64,000 nucleotides of DNA from Enterococcus hulanensis (GTDB lineage: Bacteria > Bacillota > Bacilli > Lactobacillales > Enterococcaceae): contig NZ_BJED01000002.1 in assembly GCF_005405485.1 (NCBI RefSeq), positions 229,624 to 293,623 on the forward strand, read 5' to 3'. Positions within the stretch are counted from its first letter, which is position 1. Every line of letters starts with the position of its first letter. Of this stretch, positions 26,332-34,119 are shown in pieces. Under the pieces are notes generated by a model. The model searched no databases. It was given only the letters and a program-made list of their open reading frames with translations, and had not been told where the DNA came from. The position numbers and the translations under genes are program-made.

Positions 26332-26904
26332 ATGAATTTAAGCAAACAGATCAAACGATTACGCGAAGAGGCGGGTTTTTCCCAAGAGGAATTATCAGAA
26401 AAAATCTATGTGTCCCGACAGACGATTTCGAATTGGGAGAACGAACGGAGTTATCCGGATATTCATAATCTGTTATTGCTGAGTGTTCTTTTTAACGTGA
26501 CTTTAGACGAACTTGTCAAAGGAGACGTGGAAACGATGAAAAAAGTGATTAAAAAAGATGAGTCAGATAAGTATGCCTATATTATGTTAATTGGTACTGT
26601 TGTTACGGCAATATCGGTTGGACCAGCAATAAAAATATTTGGAGATAATGGATTGTGGATTTCCCTTATCCTATTTTTACCAGCACTTTGGGCAGCAATG
26701 AAACTTGAAAAGTTCAAAAAAGAAAAGAATGTTAAGACTTACAAGGAAATCATTGCTTATATGGAAGGCGGAGACGTTGAAAAAGTCCGCGAAGAGCGGA
26801 GCTTCGGAAAAGATCTGCTGTCGAAAACAATGATCGTGGTCGTTTTCGCTGCGGTCGCATTGGCGATTGTGTTATTGAGTCTGTGGGTTAGCGGGATGTT
26901 TTAA
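26332..26904 (+). CDS. XRE-family regulator with C-terminal membrane segments
   Basis: This 190-residue protein has a Cro/C1-type helix-turn-helix (residues 1-60: IKRLREEAGFSQEELSEKIYVSRQTISNWENE) followed by a linker and hydrophobic segments near residues 80-110 and 165-188, so it is probably membrane-bound. ATG 26332 follows AAGGAGCGG, and an in-frame upstream codon at 26278 has no site. It lies after the broken CPBP gene, a pairing often seen in Firmicutes, and ends at a terminator. Its ligand is unknown. Confidence 0.85.
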   Translation: MNLSKQIKRLREEAGFSQEELSEKIYVSRQTISNWENERSYPDIHNLLLLSVLFNVTLDELVKGDVETMKKVIKKDESDKYAYIMLIGTVVTAISVGPAIKIFGDNGLWISLILFLPALWAAMKLEKFKKEKNVKTYKEIIAYMEGGDVEKVREERSFGKDLLSKTMIVVVFAAVALAIVLLSLWVSGMF

Positions 26905-26910
26905 GAATTT

Positions 26911-26960
26911 AAAAAAAGCGGCTAAAAAGGTTGTAATATCAATCCTTTAGCCGCTTTTTT
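26911..26960 (+). terminator. Intrinsic terminator
   Basis: AAAGCGGCTAAA pairs with TTTAGCCGCTTT with a U-rich tail, so it can also act on the opposite strand. It follows the XRE gene by a few bases. Confidence 0.88.
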
Positions 26961-27121
26961 GCTGTCAAATTTTCAATTTTGGGTGCACATTTCTTTATTA
27001 TTAATAATAAATCTGGGTTATTTTTTTTACGTTTTTTTGTTTTTTTTGAGCCAGGTTGCGGTATGATGTTTTTGAGGAAAAATGAAAACGTATACAGAGA
27101 AGTGTGAGGGAGCGATTTATT

Positions 27122-28297
27122 ATGAAAAAGAACGTACAAACCAAACCATTAAGTCAAATGCAGCTGTTCGTTACCAAACGCAGCACACTGGAGCAGAAAA
27201 TTATCAGCTATTTTGAACATACTAAAAATGTGTCTATGGTCATCCAGTATGCGGTGGCGATCATGATTAAAAATGCACTGGTTTTAAGCGACTATTCTGA
27301 TTTTTTAAAGGATTTGGTCCGTGAGCTGTTTCTGACAGCAGAACCAAGCGATGTGCTGCGGAAAAATCTCCCTTATTTCAAACCTTACTTCAAAAGCGGC
27401 GAGTTTGACACCGTCGTTCATCGACTTTTCAGCAATAAAAAGGCCTATCTTAAATTCTCCGAGGAAGCTCGTTTAACTAGCAAATATCTCCATTCCGTTA
27501 TCCAAGCACCGACTGAAATCTCTAAATATAATTACTATCTGGTGGCTGTTTTTAAGGCAACTAACGGGAAAAGACATACCTGGACATTACGGGATATCAA
27601 CCCTGCGGTGACCACAGAAGAGGCGGGAGAGCAAACCTATAAGCTGTTGGAACAGTTGACGACCCTTCCTCTTTTTAAGCAGGAGGATAGCTGGAAATTC
27701 GCGCAATACGTCAAGTTTGATTATTTTAAAAATGCCAAGGTCATGCATCATGAAGCACCGAAGGAAGAACTAGAAGAAATGATCGATCCTAAAGCAGCGC
27801 TGCAGCAAAAACAGCCGGAATCCGCCCAAATTTCCGAGGAATCGACAGAAGAAACCAAAGAAGAACTTACAATCATGGTGCCTCACGGCTTTGATCCACG
27901 AACCTTGAGCGATGCCGAAGCATGGGCCTTAGTGCAAGCTCATTTGCCAGAAGGGAAAAAACTGGAGGAGCTGGCGGTCGTATTTGTTGAGCGTCCGGCT
28001 GAGCCGTCAGAAGAACAGGAACCAGCCTTTGTACCGCCGACTATTTCCGACTTTGTGCAGCAGTCCCACGTTCAGAAATCCGAAGAACAGCCAGCAGTCG
28101 GTGTCGCTGAGCCGCCTAAACCAGAGCCCGTTAAAGAACGAACCCGTAAGAATCGCCCCCTCAGCGGAAGCCAACTGGCTGCCCAGAGTCTGATCAACAG
28201 CAGGGGAAGTCGTCAAGAGGGAACCACAGGCAAAACCAGCAAGAAAAATAAACATAAGGGAAAAAACGGCAAGAATCGAAAAAGAAAAAAACGATAA
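27122..28297 (+). CDS. Protein of unknown function, 391 residues, with disordered proline/glutamate linker and basic tail
   Basis: I do not recognise this protein. The first 220 residues look globular and mostly helical. Residues about 225-345 are rich in Glu, Pro and Gln and probably disordered. The last 60 are extremely basic (many Arg/Lys, ending NRKRKKR), as in nucleic-acid-binding or membrane-surface-binding tails. There is no signal peptide or membrane segment. ATG 27122 follows GAGGGAGCG. It is a single gene between two terminators. Confidence 0.7.
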   Translation: MKKNVQTKPLSQMQLFVTKRSTLEQKIISYFEHTKNVSMVIQYAVAIMIKNALVLSDYSDFLKDLVRELFLTAEPSDVLRKNLPYFKPYFKSGEFDTVVHRLFSNKKAYLKFSEEARLTSKYLHSVIQAPTEISKYNYYLVAVFKATNGKRHTWTLRDINPAVTTEEAGEQTYKLLEQLTTLPLFKQEDSWKFAQYVKFDYFKNAKVMHHEAPKEELEEMIDPKAALQQKQPESAQISEESTEETKEELTIMVPHGFDPRTLSDAEAWALVQAHLPEGKKLEELAVVFVERPAEPSEEQEPAFVPPTISDFVQQSHVQKSEEQPAVGVAEPPKPEPVKERTRKNRPLSGSQLAAQSLINSRGSRQEGTTGKTSKKNKHKGKNGKNRKRKKR

Positions 28298-28382
28298 AAA
28301 TAGGCTTAGTCCTTTTGTAACCTGATGTGAGGATTATTTGTGGTGGGGTCAAACTGAACTTTCCGTTGATTCGGGAATGGTC

Positions 28383-28415
28383 GAAAAAAGCAAATATCCG
28401 TCGCTTTTTTCGGAG
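28383..28415 (+). terminator. Intrinsic terminator after the 391-residue gene
   Basis: GAAAAAAGC pairs with GCTTTTTTC across an 11-base loop, about 85 bases after the stop. It is A/U-rich and therefore modest. Confidence 0.55.
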
Positions 28416-28445
28416 TGGCCAGGAGTGATAATGATAAATAAATAG

Positions 28446-28485
28446 AACCACCGACTTGATTATCATTAAGCCGGTGGTTTGTTTT
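28446..28485. terminator. Hairpin terminator-like element
   Basis: AACCACCGACTT and AAGCCGGTGGTT form a stem with one mismatch or bulge, followed by TTTGTTTTG. It lies at the left edge of the A+T-rich accessory segment. Confidence 0.65.
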
Positions 28486-28489
28486 GCGC

Positions 28490-28861
28490 TGCTTTAGATT
28501 TTCGATGTTGGTCTGTTTATCGATGATAAATGAAACGATATCTACAACAAAGAAGGTCGGCAGAACGAAATGAATGTGTCTTGGTTTAGCTCCCCCTTTA
28601 TTAAATAGGTGATCAACTGTGAAATGCTACACAGAGAACCCATTATTCCAGCAGTTTTTAGATGTTTCCCCGAAGTTTCACCATCAGTCCGTTCCTTTCT
28701 TAATTTTCAAACCTGCGCTATCCATAGAATACATTTAAAAGCAGTTTTCATTGTTTAAAAGTCGAAAACTATTTTTATGCAGCAAATTTGAATTATTCGC
28801 TAGATATTAAATTAGTTTTCAACGTTTTACTCATTGAAAGCTCCTTAAATCGGTTTTCAGT
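28490..28861. other. A+T-rich region without an intact gene
   Basis: No intact gene is supported. On the minus strand a 13-codon frame (MSKTLKTNLISSE) starts near 28832 with an AGGAG site directly downstream of the 77-residue gene. A further minus-strand frame ending at 28542 contains GIMGSLCSISQLITYLIKGE, weakly like the end of a ThiF/MoeB-type protein, but it lacks a start. This may be a decayed gene. Confidence 0.35.
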
Positions 28862-29095
28862 TTACAGGTACTTTTTGATCAAGCGACCATAAAATATGGA
28901 GACGATAACGATCAAAAACAGGGGAACTAAGCCTAATTTTCCTGTTGTCAAAAATAGCAGCCCCATTGCCAGCAGTAAAAAAAGCAAGATAGAAATGATC
29001 ATTTTTAGCTGACTTTTAGCAGAGCCAACTGAAAAAAGATCTTTCAGTAAAGCGCCTAAAAGGCCAAATTTTAAAAAGAATTTTGTGTCCTTCAT
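28862..29095 (-). CDS. Small membrane protein, unknown function (77 residues)
   Basis: This protein has two hydrophobic segments (about residues 30-50 and 54-70) and a basic N-terminus and C-terminus (MKDTKFFLKF, GRLIKKYL). The start has a good AGGAGTG site. It is the last clear gene of a leftward cluster of small membrane proteins next to the quorum-sensing-like genes. An immunity or accessory role is possible but unsupported. Confidence 0.55.
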   Translation of the reverse strand: MKDTKFFLKFGLLGALLKDLFSVGSAKSQLKMIISILLFLLLAMGLLFLTTGKLGLVPLFLIVIVSIFYGRLIKKYL

Positions 29096-29154
29096 TGAAA
29101 TTCACTCCTTAATAAAGCAGATAAACTAAGCCCATTTTCCGACCTAATAATACG

Positions 29155-29373
29155 CTAGTAATTCCTCTGTTTGATCCATTTACTTCTAATAAACGAGTAA
29201 ACGTAAAAAAGTAAAAGCGGGATCAACAGCACGATGCCGATCTTTAATAGTAATAAGCCTAAAGGATAATTGATCGCATACTCCTCTAACAGTCTTCTTT
29301 TTTCAACATTCGATAATAGATTCAAGTTTTGGATTGGTACGACGTTGACCGAAAGTAAAAAGCCGAGTACCAA
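29155..29373 (-). CDS. Small membrane protein, unknown function (about 72 residues, start uncertain)
   Basis: The frame encodes two hydrophobic segments (about residues 1-17 and 36-62) with a charged middle (NVEKRRLLEEY) and a basic tail. The only in-window start is TTG 29373, without a clear ribosome site. The frame is open about 57 bases farther upstream (KKICEAILILDILF) without an ATG, so the true start may be lost or unusual. Possibly a decaying gene. Confidence 0.4.
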   Translation of the reverse strand: MVLGFLLSVNVVPIQNLNLLSNVEKRRLLEEYAINYPLGLLLLKIGIVLLIPLLLFYVYSFIRSKWIKQRNY

Positions 29374-29736
29374 AAATAATATGTCAAGAATTAAAATAGC
29401 TTCACAAATCTTTTTGATGATCCTATTATATTAGATGACTGCTTGTTAGTGGCTGATTTATCCTTTTGATCTTGAACGTCGAAAAAAACGCAAAGAATTA
29501 TCACTATGTGAGCGAATTTCAATAACACCCAGAATAGTGTAAAACAATCATTTTTGCTCCTTTTCATTATGAGAAACGGATGAAAATGCGTGATATTAGT
29601 GGAAAGGCAAAATAGAGAAGCTAGCTCTTTCGTGTAACTTATGCACGGTTTCTGTACTTTAATATGGGGAAGTAGCGATTTTTCACTGCTTTTAACCATT
29701 GATATGACAGCATTTATAATTATGAAAATGGCTCAG
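29374..29736. other. Intergenic region with a doubtful short ORF
   Basis: On the minus strand an ORF spans 29391-29699. Its second half (from an internal Met near 29567) has one hydrophobic segment, FTLFWVLLKFAHIVIILCVFF. No convincing ribosome site precedes either start, so I do not call a gene. No strong terminator was seen. Confidence 0.4.
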
Positions 29737-30522
29737 TTAAACTTTAAAATGGAACCCATTAGTGTTTTGACTATAGTCATAGGCTGTCTTATATGAATAA
29801 AAATATAAATACACTGTAATCGCTGACAATATACTAGAAATGAATGTAGAATTATTCCATGAAGAATTCCAAATAATATGCAGAACTGCAGGTGATATTA
29901 ATAAAAGCATACTAATACTCTTTGTTATATTTTTTTCTAAAAGAGTGATTATTCCAAATGAAGTAATACCCGTGTACATCCAATGTGAAGAAATAGAATT
30001 TGACAATCTTTCGAACATCGATTTTAGGAATATAATAGAACCTTGATCCACACTGTTAAGGAAGTAAATATAATCTTCATACATTTGAAATCCTAATCCT
30101 AAAAGGCTCGCAAAGGCGAATATGTTCAAAATATTGTATTTATTCTTCTTGTAAATTAAAAAGAATGCCAAAATAAACGCTAAAGCTTTTAATACTTCCT
30201 CTAATGCAGCGCCTAGCAAAGAAATAGATGAGTTTTTTATAATAAAGTTATCTAATTGATAGATTAGATAATAGGAAAACGTCCCTGCAATAAAACTACC
30301 ATTCAAAATGAACCATAAAAGTTCATTAAAACTAATAACCTGCATTTTGTAATTTAATAGAAGCGTTACTGGCAATGTATAACAAGAAATGGTAATAACG
30401 ATTAATAATAATCGTTTCATTTGATCAAAACTGTTTAACTGTAAAAGTAAACCCTTGATTTCAGTGTTGAAGTTGAAAAACAATAGTACTAAACAAAAAA
30501 TGAAAATAATTGTTTTTCGCAT
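29737..30522 (-). CDS. PrsW-like intramembrane glutamic protease family protein
   Basis: This 261-residue membrane protein has about eight hydrophobic segments and the ordered motifs of the PrsW/CPBP-related glutamic proteases: EEVLKAL with Glu108-Glu109, GLGFQMYEDYIY at 142-153, and HWMYTGI with His180. PrsW proteins cut membrane anchors of anti-sigma factors and other substrates. Here it lies in a cluster with a two-component system and a secreted peptide gene, where a processing or self-protection role is plausible but inferred. The start follows AAGGAGCATTT. Confidence 0.72.
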   Translation of the reverse strand: MRKTIIFIFCLVLLFFNFNTEIKGLLLQLNSFDQMKRLLLIVITISCYTLPVTLLLNYKMQVISFNELLWFILNGSFIAGTFSYYLIYQLDNFIIKNSSISLLGAALEEVLKALAFILAFFLIYKKNKYNILNIFAFASLLGLGFQMYEDYIYFLNSVDQGSIIFLKSMFERLSNSISSHWMYTGITSFGIITLLEKNITKSISMLLLISPAVLHIIWNSSWNNSTFISSILSAITVYLYFYSYKTAYDYSQNTNGFHFKV

Positions 30523-30543
30523 AAATGCTCCTTATCCAAGATT

Positions 30544-30571
30544 AGCGCCTGTATCAGATGATACAGGCGCT
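30544..30571. promoter_or_regulatory. Perfect 13-bp hairpin between two minus-strand genes
   Basis: AGCGCCTGTATCA and TGATACAGGCGCT are exact complements separated by two bases. On the minus strand it is followed by TAATCTTGG rather than a U-run, so it is a weak terminator in that direction. It lies 21 bases upstream of the PrsW-like start codon and could be a processing or attenuation site. Confidence 0.6.
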
Positions 30572-30626
30572 TTCTTTGTGATTTTTCATATGTCCGTAAG
30601 ATGCGTAGATACACTATACGGGCATA

Positions 30627-30968
30627 TTAAGTTTGTTTTTTTAGATAAAAATAAGTGATTATACAAACAATTATTAACCCCATAAAAAAATAATTATTTA
30701 TAGCTAGCTCACTTATTTTTAGCAAATCAATTAACTTGAGGCATAAGTACGAGGTAATAAAACAGTAGACTAATCTCTGTAAAACTTTAGTTTTATATCG
30801 CGAAATTGTATAAACAAAATACCCCTGTAACCCAAATACAACGTAAGCTGGATTGAGTATCAACGAATGTGAATGAAAAAAGCTTGAAATCCCCCATAAA
30901 AGAGAGAGTAAGATAAATGCACCTATGAAATTTTTAGATTCATTTAAAAAAAATTTTTCATTTTTCAT
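30627..30968 (-). CDS. Small integral membrane protein, unknown function (113 residues)
   Basis: Three to four hydrophobic helices (about 14-30, 38-54, 62-80, 92-110) make this an integral membrane protein of a size typical of immunity or accessory proteins, but no family was recognised. It begins 16 bases after the stop of the 175-residue gene, with GAGGCG as ribosome site, so the two are co-transcribed. Confidence 0.6.
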   Translation of the reverse strand: MKNEKFFLNESKNFIGAFILLSLLWGISSFFHSHSLILNPAYVVFGLQGYFVYTISRYKTKVLQRLVYCFITSYLCLKLIDLLKISELAINNYFFMGLIIVCIITYFYLKKQT

Positions 30969-30984
30969 GGATTATTCGCCTCGA

Positions 30985-31512
30985 TTAGTAAGTTCTATGT
31001 TGAGTACCAATACTTGGACCGTTTTTATAATTTCTAAGATGCCGTTTGTACAAAGCAATATACCCGTTGCCATTGCTATCCAATGCTTTTGCTAAACTAG
31101 CTGCATTCATACCAGCTTTAATTCCCATATAACCTACTAAAAATGAAGCGCCAGCACTTGAAATAGAAAACGTTGCTGCAATACCAGCAGTAATTTTGGA
31201 AATTCCCAACCCTGCTAGAGCTGCAAAAAACTGTCTTCCAACTGCAAACCCTGTATATTGCCAAGCACCGTAAATAATTCTATTCTGCGATAAACTATCG
31301 TGCATATCTGTTTTGATGATTGGAAAAGCTTCTCGGGTAGTTTGTTGTTCTCCGTTACCGTCAATTGTTGTTTTTTCAACGATAACTTCTTCTCCATTAT
31401 TTGTTATGACAATGGATTCATCAGTTTCATTTCGATAATATGCCAGATGACTTGAAAAATGAATATGATCTTTAATTTCAACAATTCCTTTCGTATTTGA
31501 TGAGTTAATCAT
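30985..31512 (-). CDS. Protein with Gly/Ala/Ser-rich hydrophobic segment, unknown function (175 residues)
   Basis: Residues 1-80 are polar. Residues about 85-140 are an almost uncharged Gly/Ala/Ser/Ile stretch (including SKITAGIAATFSISSAGASF). The tail is basic (ALYKRHLRNYKNG). There is no signal peptide and no good ribosome site before ATG 31512, so the start is uncertain. A Gly-rich amphipathic segment like this occurs in bacteriocins and in membrane-inserting proteins, but no family was recognised. It is divergent from the histidine kinase gene. Confidence 0.55.
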   Translation of the reverse strand: MINSSNTKGIVEIKDHIHFSSHLAYYRNETDESIVITNNGEEVIVEKTTIDGNGEQQTTREAFPIIKTDMHDSLSQNRIIYGAWQYTGFAVGRQFFAALAGLGISKITAGIAATFSISSAGASFLVGYMGIKAGMNAASLAKALDSNGNGYIALYKRHLRNYKNGPSIGTQHRTY

Positions 31513-31621
31513 AAAGGTATTTTTGAAAGAAATGTGCTTCTAGTAATAAAAGACTAGTTTCAGATCATTATCGTCGATAGGAAACAAATAAAAAGACGAT
31601 TGTGATATCTTGAACGTTAAG

Positions 31622-31643
31622 CATATTCAGAATATGATATAAT
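31622..31643 (+). promoter_or_regulatory. Promoter -10 box with adjacent perfect palindrome upstream of the kinase gene
   Basis: CATATTCAGAATATG (31622-31636) is a 15-base palindrome with 7-base arms, followed after one base by a consensus -10 box TATAAT (31638-31643), 53 bases before the kinase start. No good -35 box is seen, consistent with a regulated promoter. The palindrome sits where a repressor would block polymerase. Confidence 0.55.
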
Positions 31644-31695
31644 TTCTTATATGCATGACACTGTTATCAATTTTATACCTAAGAGGAGAAGATAA

Positions 31696-33024
31696 ATGAG
31701 GCATTTTTTCATAATATATTTTTCTTATTCCCAGATAGTAGTAGTAACACTCTGTTTTTTCATTTTTGAAAGATTGTATAAACAAAAATGGTACAGGCTT
31801 TTGGTATTTATTATTCCGGTAATAATTAGTGTAATTATTGGTACAAGCTACTCTACATTAGATTTGCTGGTTCTATTTCTGCTACTATTTATTTTTTTTC
31901 ACAAATTATTCCCTGAGAAGAATCCAATGCAACCTATTTTTTCTATCATGTGTTCAGCTATAATTGAAATAGTTACAACTCCTATTTTTGGAAAAATCAT
32001 GTCGTACTATTTTAGTGTCGGAAATGAGATAAAAAAAAATATATATTCATTTATTGCAATTTTATTATTGGGGGGTGCTTGTATTGTTACCACTTTTCTT
32101 ATTAGAGAAAAGCTTTATCCCTATCTAATAAAAATAAAGAAATTTGATACAGTATCATTAATTTTACTAGTGCTTGTTTTGAGTTATCAAACTGTTGAAA
32201 TGAGCAAAGATCATGAGGGAAATCAAAATTTATTTTTATTACTTCCAATTTTTTACTTAATAATTGGAACTTTAGTTGCTTTTGTCCTTCGTTATCTTAC
32301 CAAAAATGTCTTGCTTGAAGCGGAGGCGAAAAATAATCGAATTATTGCAGATTTGCAAAAAAACTATGTTGATGAAGTTAAGAGACAGTATCAGGAGATT
32401 CGAAAATTTCGACATGATTATACAAACCTTTTAACTACTGTGAACTTTTATTTGGAGCAAAACAAAATTGAAGAACTAAAAGCTTTTTTTTCCAAAGATT
32501 TGATGGAAACTACCGCTGTTTTGAGAGAAAATAACTTGATCCTCGATTCTCTACAAAATATTGAATCTTTAAGTATTCGAAGCATTTTTTATACTAAATT
32601 ATTGTCGGCTCAGGAAAAAAATATTTTTTTGAATGTGGAAATTACAGAGCCTATCCCTGACTTCAAGACAGTAGGAAACGTTTCCCTTGTTCGACTTTTT
32701 GGTATTTTTTTAGATAATGCTATAGAAGAATTAGAATTGCTAAAAAAGGGGAGTTTGGTAGTTGTTATTTTCAAAGAGTTAAACGAAGTAACTTTTATTA
32801 TACAAAATACCACAAGAGAAGGAATTGAGCCTCTCCCACTTTTAAAAAAGGAAGGCTTTTCCACCCGAGGAAAAGATCGTGGTATAGGACTATCTAATGT
32901 CGAAGAGATTTTGAAACAAGAACCTCATATTTGGCTAGAAACTAGTATTTCAGAAGACTTATTTATTCAAAAAATAACAATTTTGAATGAGGTGAAAGAA
33001 AATGATTCCAGTCTTTATTTGTGA
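31696..33024 (+). CDS. AgrC/ComD-like quorum-sensing histidine kinase
   Basis: This 442-residue kinase has six to seven N-terminal membrane helices (residues 1-200), a coiled-coil linker (about 203-236), an H-box with His240 in IRKFRHDYTNLL, and a GHKL ATPase domain (FGIFLDNAIEEL N-box, RGIGLSNVEEI G-box). This is the HPK10 class that senses secreted peptides. The start follows AAGAGGAGAAG. It overlaps the LytTR regulator gene by 23 bases, and a secreted peptide gene follows, so a peptide-sensing circuit is likely. Confidence 0.87.
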   Translation: MRHFFIIYFSYSQIVVVTLCFFIFERLYKQKWYRLLVFIIPVIISVIIGTSYSTLDLLVLFLLLFIFFHKLFPEKNPMQPIFSIMCSAIIEIVTTPIFGKIMSYYFSVGNEIKKNIYSFIAILLLGGACIVTTFLIREKLYPYLIKIKKFDTVSLILLVLVLSYQTVEMSKDHEGNQNLFLLLPIFYLIIGTLVAFVLRYLTKNVLLEAEAKNNRIIADLQKNYVDEVKRQYQEIRKFRHDYTNLLTTVNFYLEQNKIEELKAFFSKDLMETTAVLRENNLILDSLQNIESLSIRSIFYTKLLSAQEKNIFLNVEITEPIPDFKTVGNVSLVRLFGIFLDNAIEELELLKKGSLVVVIFKELNEVTFIIQNTTREGIEPLPLLKKEGFSTRGKDRGIGLSNVEEILKQEPHIWLETSISEDLFIQKITILNEVKENDSSLYL

Positions 33025-33736
33025 AGACAACGAGATTCAACGTAAAACAATCGAAGGCTATATTAATAACTATATCATGATAGAAGAATTAGATATGAGA
33101 ATTGAGATGAGTACCGACGATCCAAATGAACTATTGAATTACTTAGAAAAAGAGCCTCGATTAAATGGTATTTATTTTCTAGACGTTGATTTGAATCATG
33201 AAATCAATGGTATTCAATTGGGTGCAAAAATACGAGATAAAGATATTAGTGGGAAAATTATTTTTATCACGACACATAGTGAAATGATGTATTTTACTTT
33301 CAAATATAAAGTAGAAGCCATGGACTATATTATTAAGGATGAAAGTGAAAATCTACAGCAGCGAATCATTGACGTTTTGAAACAATCGAAAAAACATTAT
33401 GAAGAAGCGCAAAGTACCTATGATGAAAGATTGAAAATAAAAATTGGCAATAAAGTGAGAGTATTTTCTGTTAGTGAAGTGATGTTTATTGAAACTTCAC
33501 TTGTCCCACATAAGTTAACACTACATCTGATGCAAAGTACAGTAGATTTTTATGGTAAGATAAATGAAGTAGAGTCGTTGTCAGATTCCTTCCTACGTAT
33601 CCATAAATCCTTTGTTGTTAACATAAAAAGTATCGCCACCGTGAATAAAAAAAAATATGAAGTCATTATGGAAAATGGTGAAATATGTCCAATCGCTATT
33701 AGAAAAGTTTCATTATTGAATAGACGTTTAGGATGA
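33002..33736 (+). CDS. LytTR-domain response regulator (AgrA/ComE-like)
   Basis: This 244-residue regulator has a receiver domain (Glu8-Asp9 pocket, phospho-acceptor Asp61 in YFLDVDLN) and a C-terminal LytTR DNA-binding domain (about 140-242, with SEVMFIETSLVPHKLTLHL and FLRIHKSFVVNIKSI). It starts inside the kinase gene with site GAGGTGAAAG, so the two are coupled. Proteins of this class bind pairs of short direct repeats ahead of peptide genes. Confidence 0.9.
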   Translation: MIPVFICEDNEIQRKTIEGYINNYIMIEELDMRIEMSTDDPNELLNYLEKEPRLNGIYFLDVDLNHEINGIQLGAKIRDKDISGKIIFITTHSEMMYFTFKYKVEAMDYIIKDESENLQQRIIDVLKQSKKHYEEAQSTYDERLKIKIGNKVRVFSVSEVMFIETSLVPHKLTLHLMQSTVDFYGKINEVESLSDSFLRIHKSFVVNIKSIATVNKKKYEVIMENGEICPIAIRKVSLLNRRLG

Positions 33737-33819
33737 AAATGTGTACTTTTTTGATTGTTTCATCATTCTATACGATATCGCTTGATATACTATTAATCGA
33801 TAAGGAATGGAGGAGTACA

Positions 33820-34056
33820 ATGAAAAAAGTTTTGTTAAGTGGTTCAATGGTAGTTTTTTTGTTTTTCGGGATGAATTCAACGGTATTTGCGGTAGAGAGT
33901 GTAAATGATTTTGAGGGGAGTACTTCTATTGAAACAAGAAGCCCAACATTCAAAATTAATTTTAAAGGTATTCCACCGAAATTTTATAATGGAAAACCAA
34001 GAATTAATTATTATAAAATTCCAGGGGGATACACAGGGGTGTATTCAAGATATTAA
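33820..34056 (+). CDS. Small Sec-secreted peptide, candidate signal or bacteriocin
   Basis: This is a 78-residue precursor with a clear signal peptide (MKKVLLSGSMVVFLFFG then MNSTVFA, cleavage expected after VFA) and a mature part of about 54 residues. The mature C-terminal half is basic and aromatic (FKGIPPKFYNGKPR, YYKIPGGYTGVYSRY) and has no Cys. ATG 33820 follows GGAGGAG. A TATACT -10-like box lies at 33786 with no good -35, as in activator-dependent promoters. It is not an AgrD-type precursor, and no agrB is present. Function is inferred only from its position after the kinase and regulator. Confidence 0.7.
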   Translation: MKKVLLSGSMVVFLFFGMNSTVFAVESVNDFEGSTSIETRSPTFKINFKGIPPKFYNGKPRINYYKIPGGYTGVYSRY

Positions 34057-34059
34057 GAA

Positions 34060-34097
34060 AGTTCGACTATCTTAAAAAAGATGGTCGAACTTTTTTT
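34060..34097 (+). terminator. Intrinsic terminator after the secreted peptide gene
   Basis: AGTTCGACTATCTT pairs with AAGATGGTCGAACT (one G-U pair) and is followed by TTTTTTT. Confidence 0.9.
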
Positions 34098-34119
34098 GGG
34101 TGTGCCAAGCATTTGGTTT

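Noticed and set aside
28194..28466. 90-residue minus-strand ORF rich in Phe and Cys
   Set aside because: It is antisense to the Lys-rich 3' end of the 391-residue gene and two hairpins, and has no ribosome site.
29391..29699. 102-residue minus-strand ORF in the accessory segment
   Set aside because: The N-terminal half does not look like a protein start and no ribosome site fits. Only an internal hydrophobic segment looks protein-like, so it is described as intergenic.
33820..34056. Lactococcin 972-type or AgrD-type peptide
   Set aside because: The mature part lacks the Trp/His-rich lactococcin 972 pattern. There is no AgrB gene and no Cys or Ser-containing AgrD core with an amphipathic leader.
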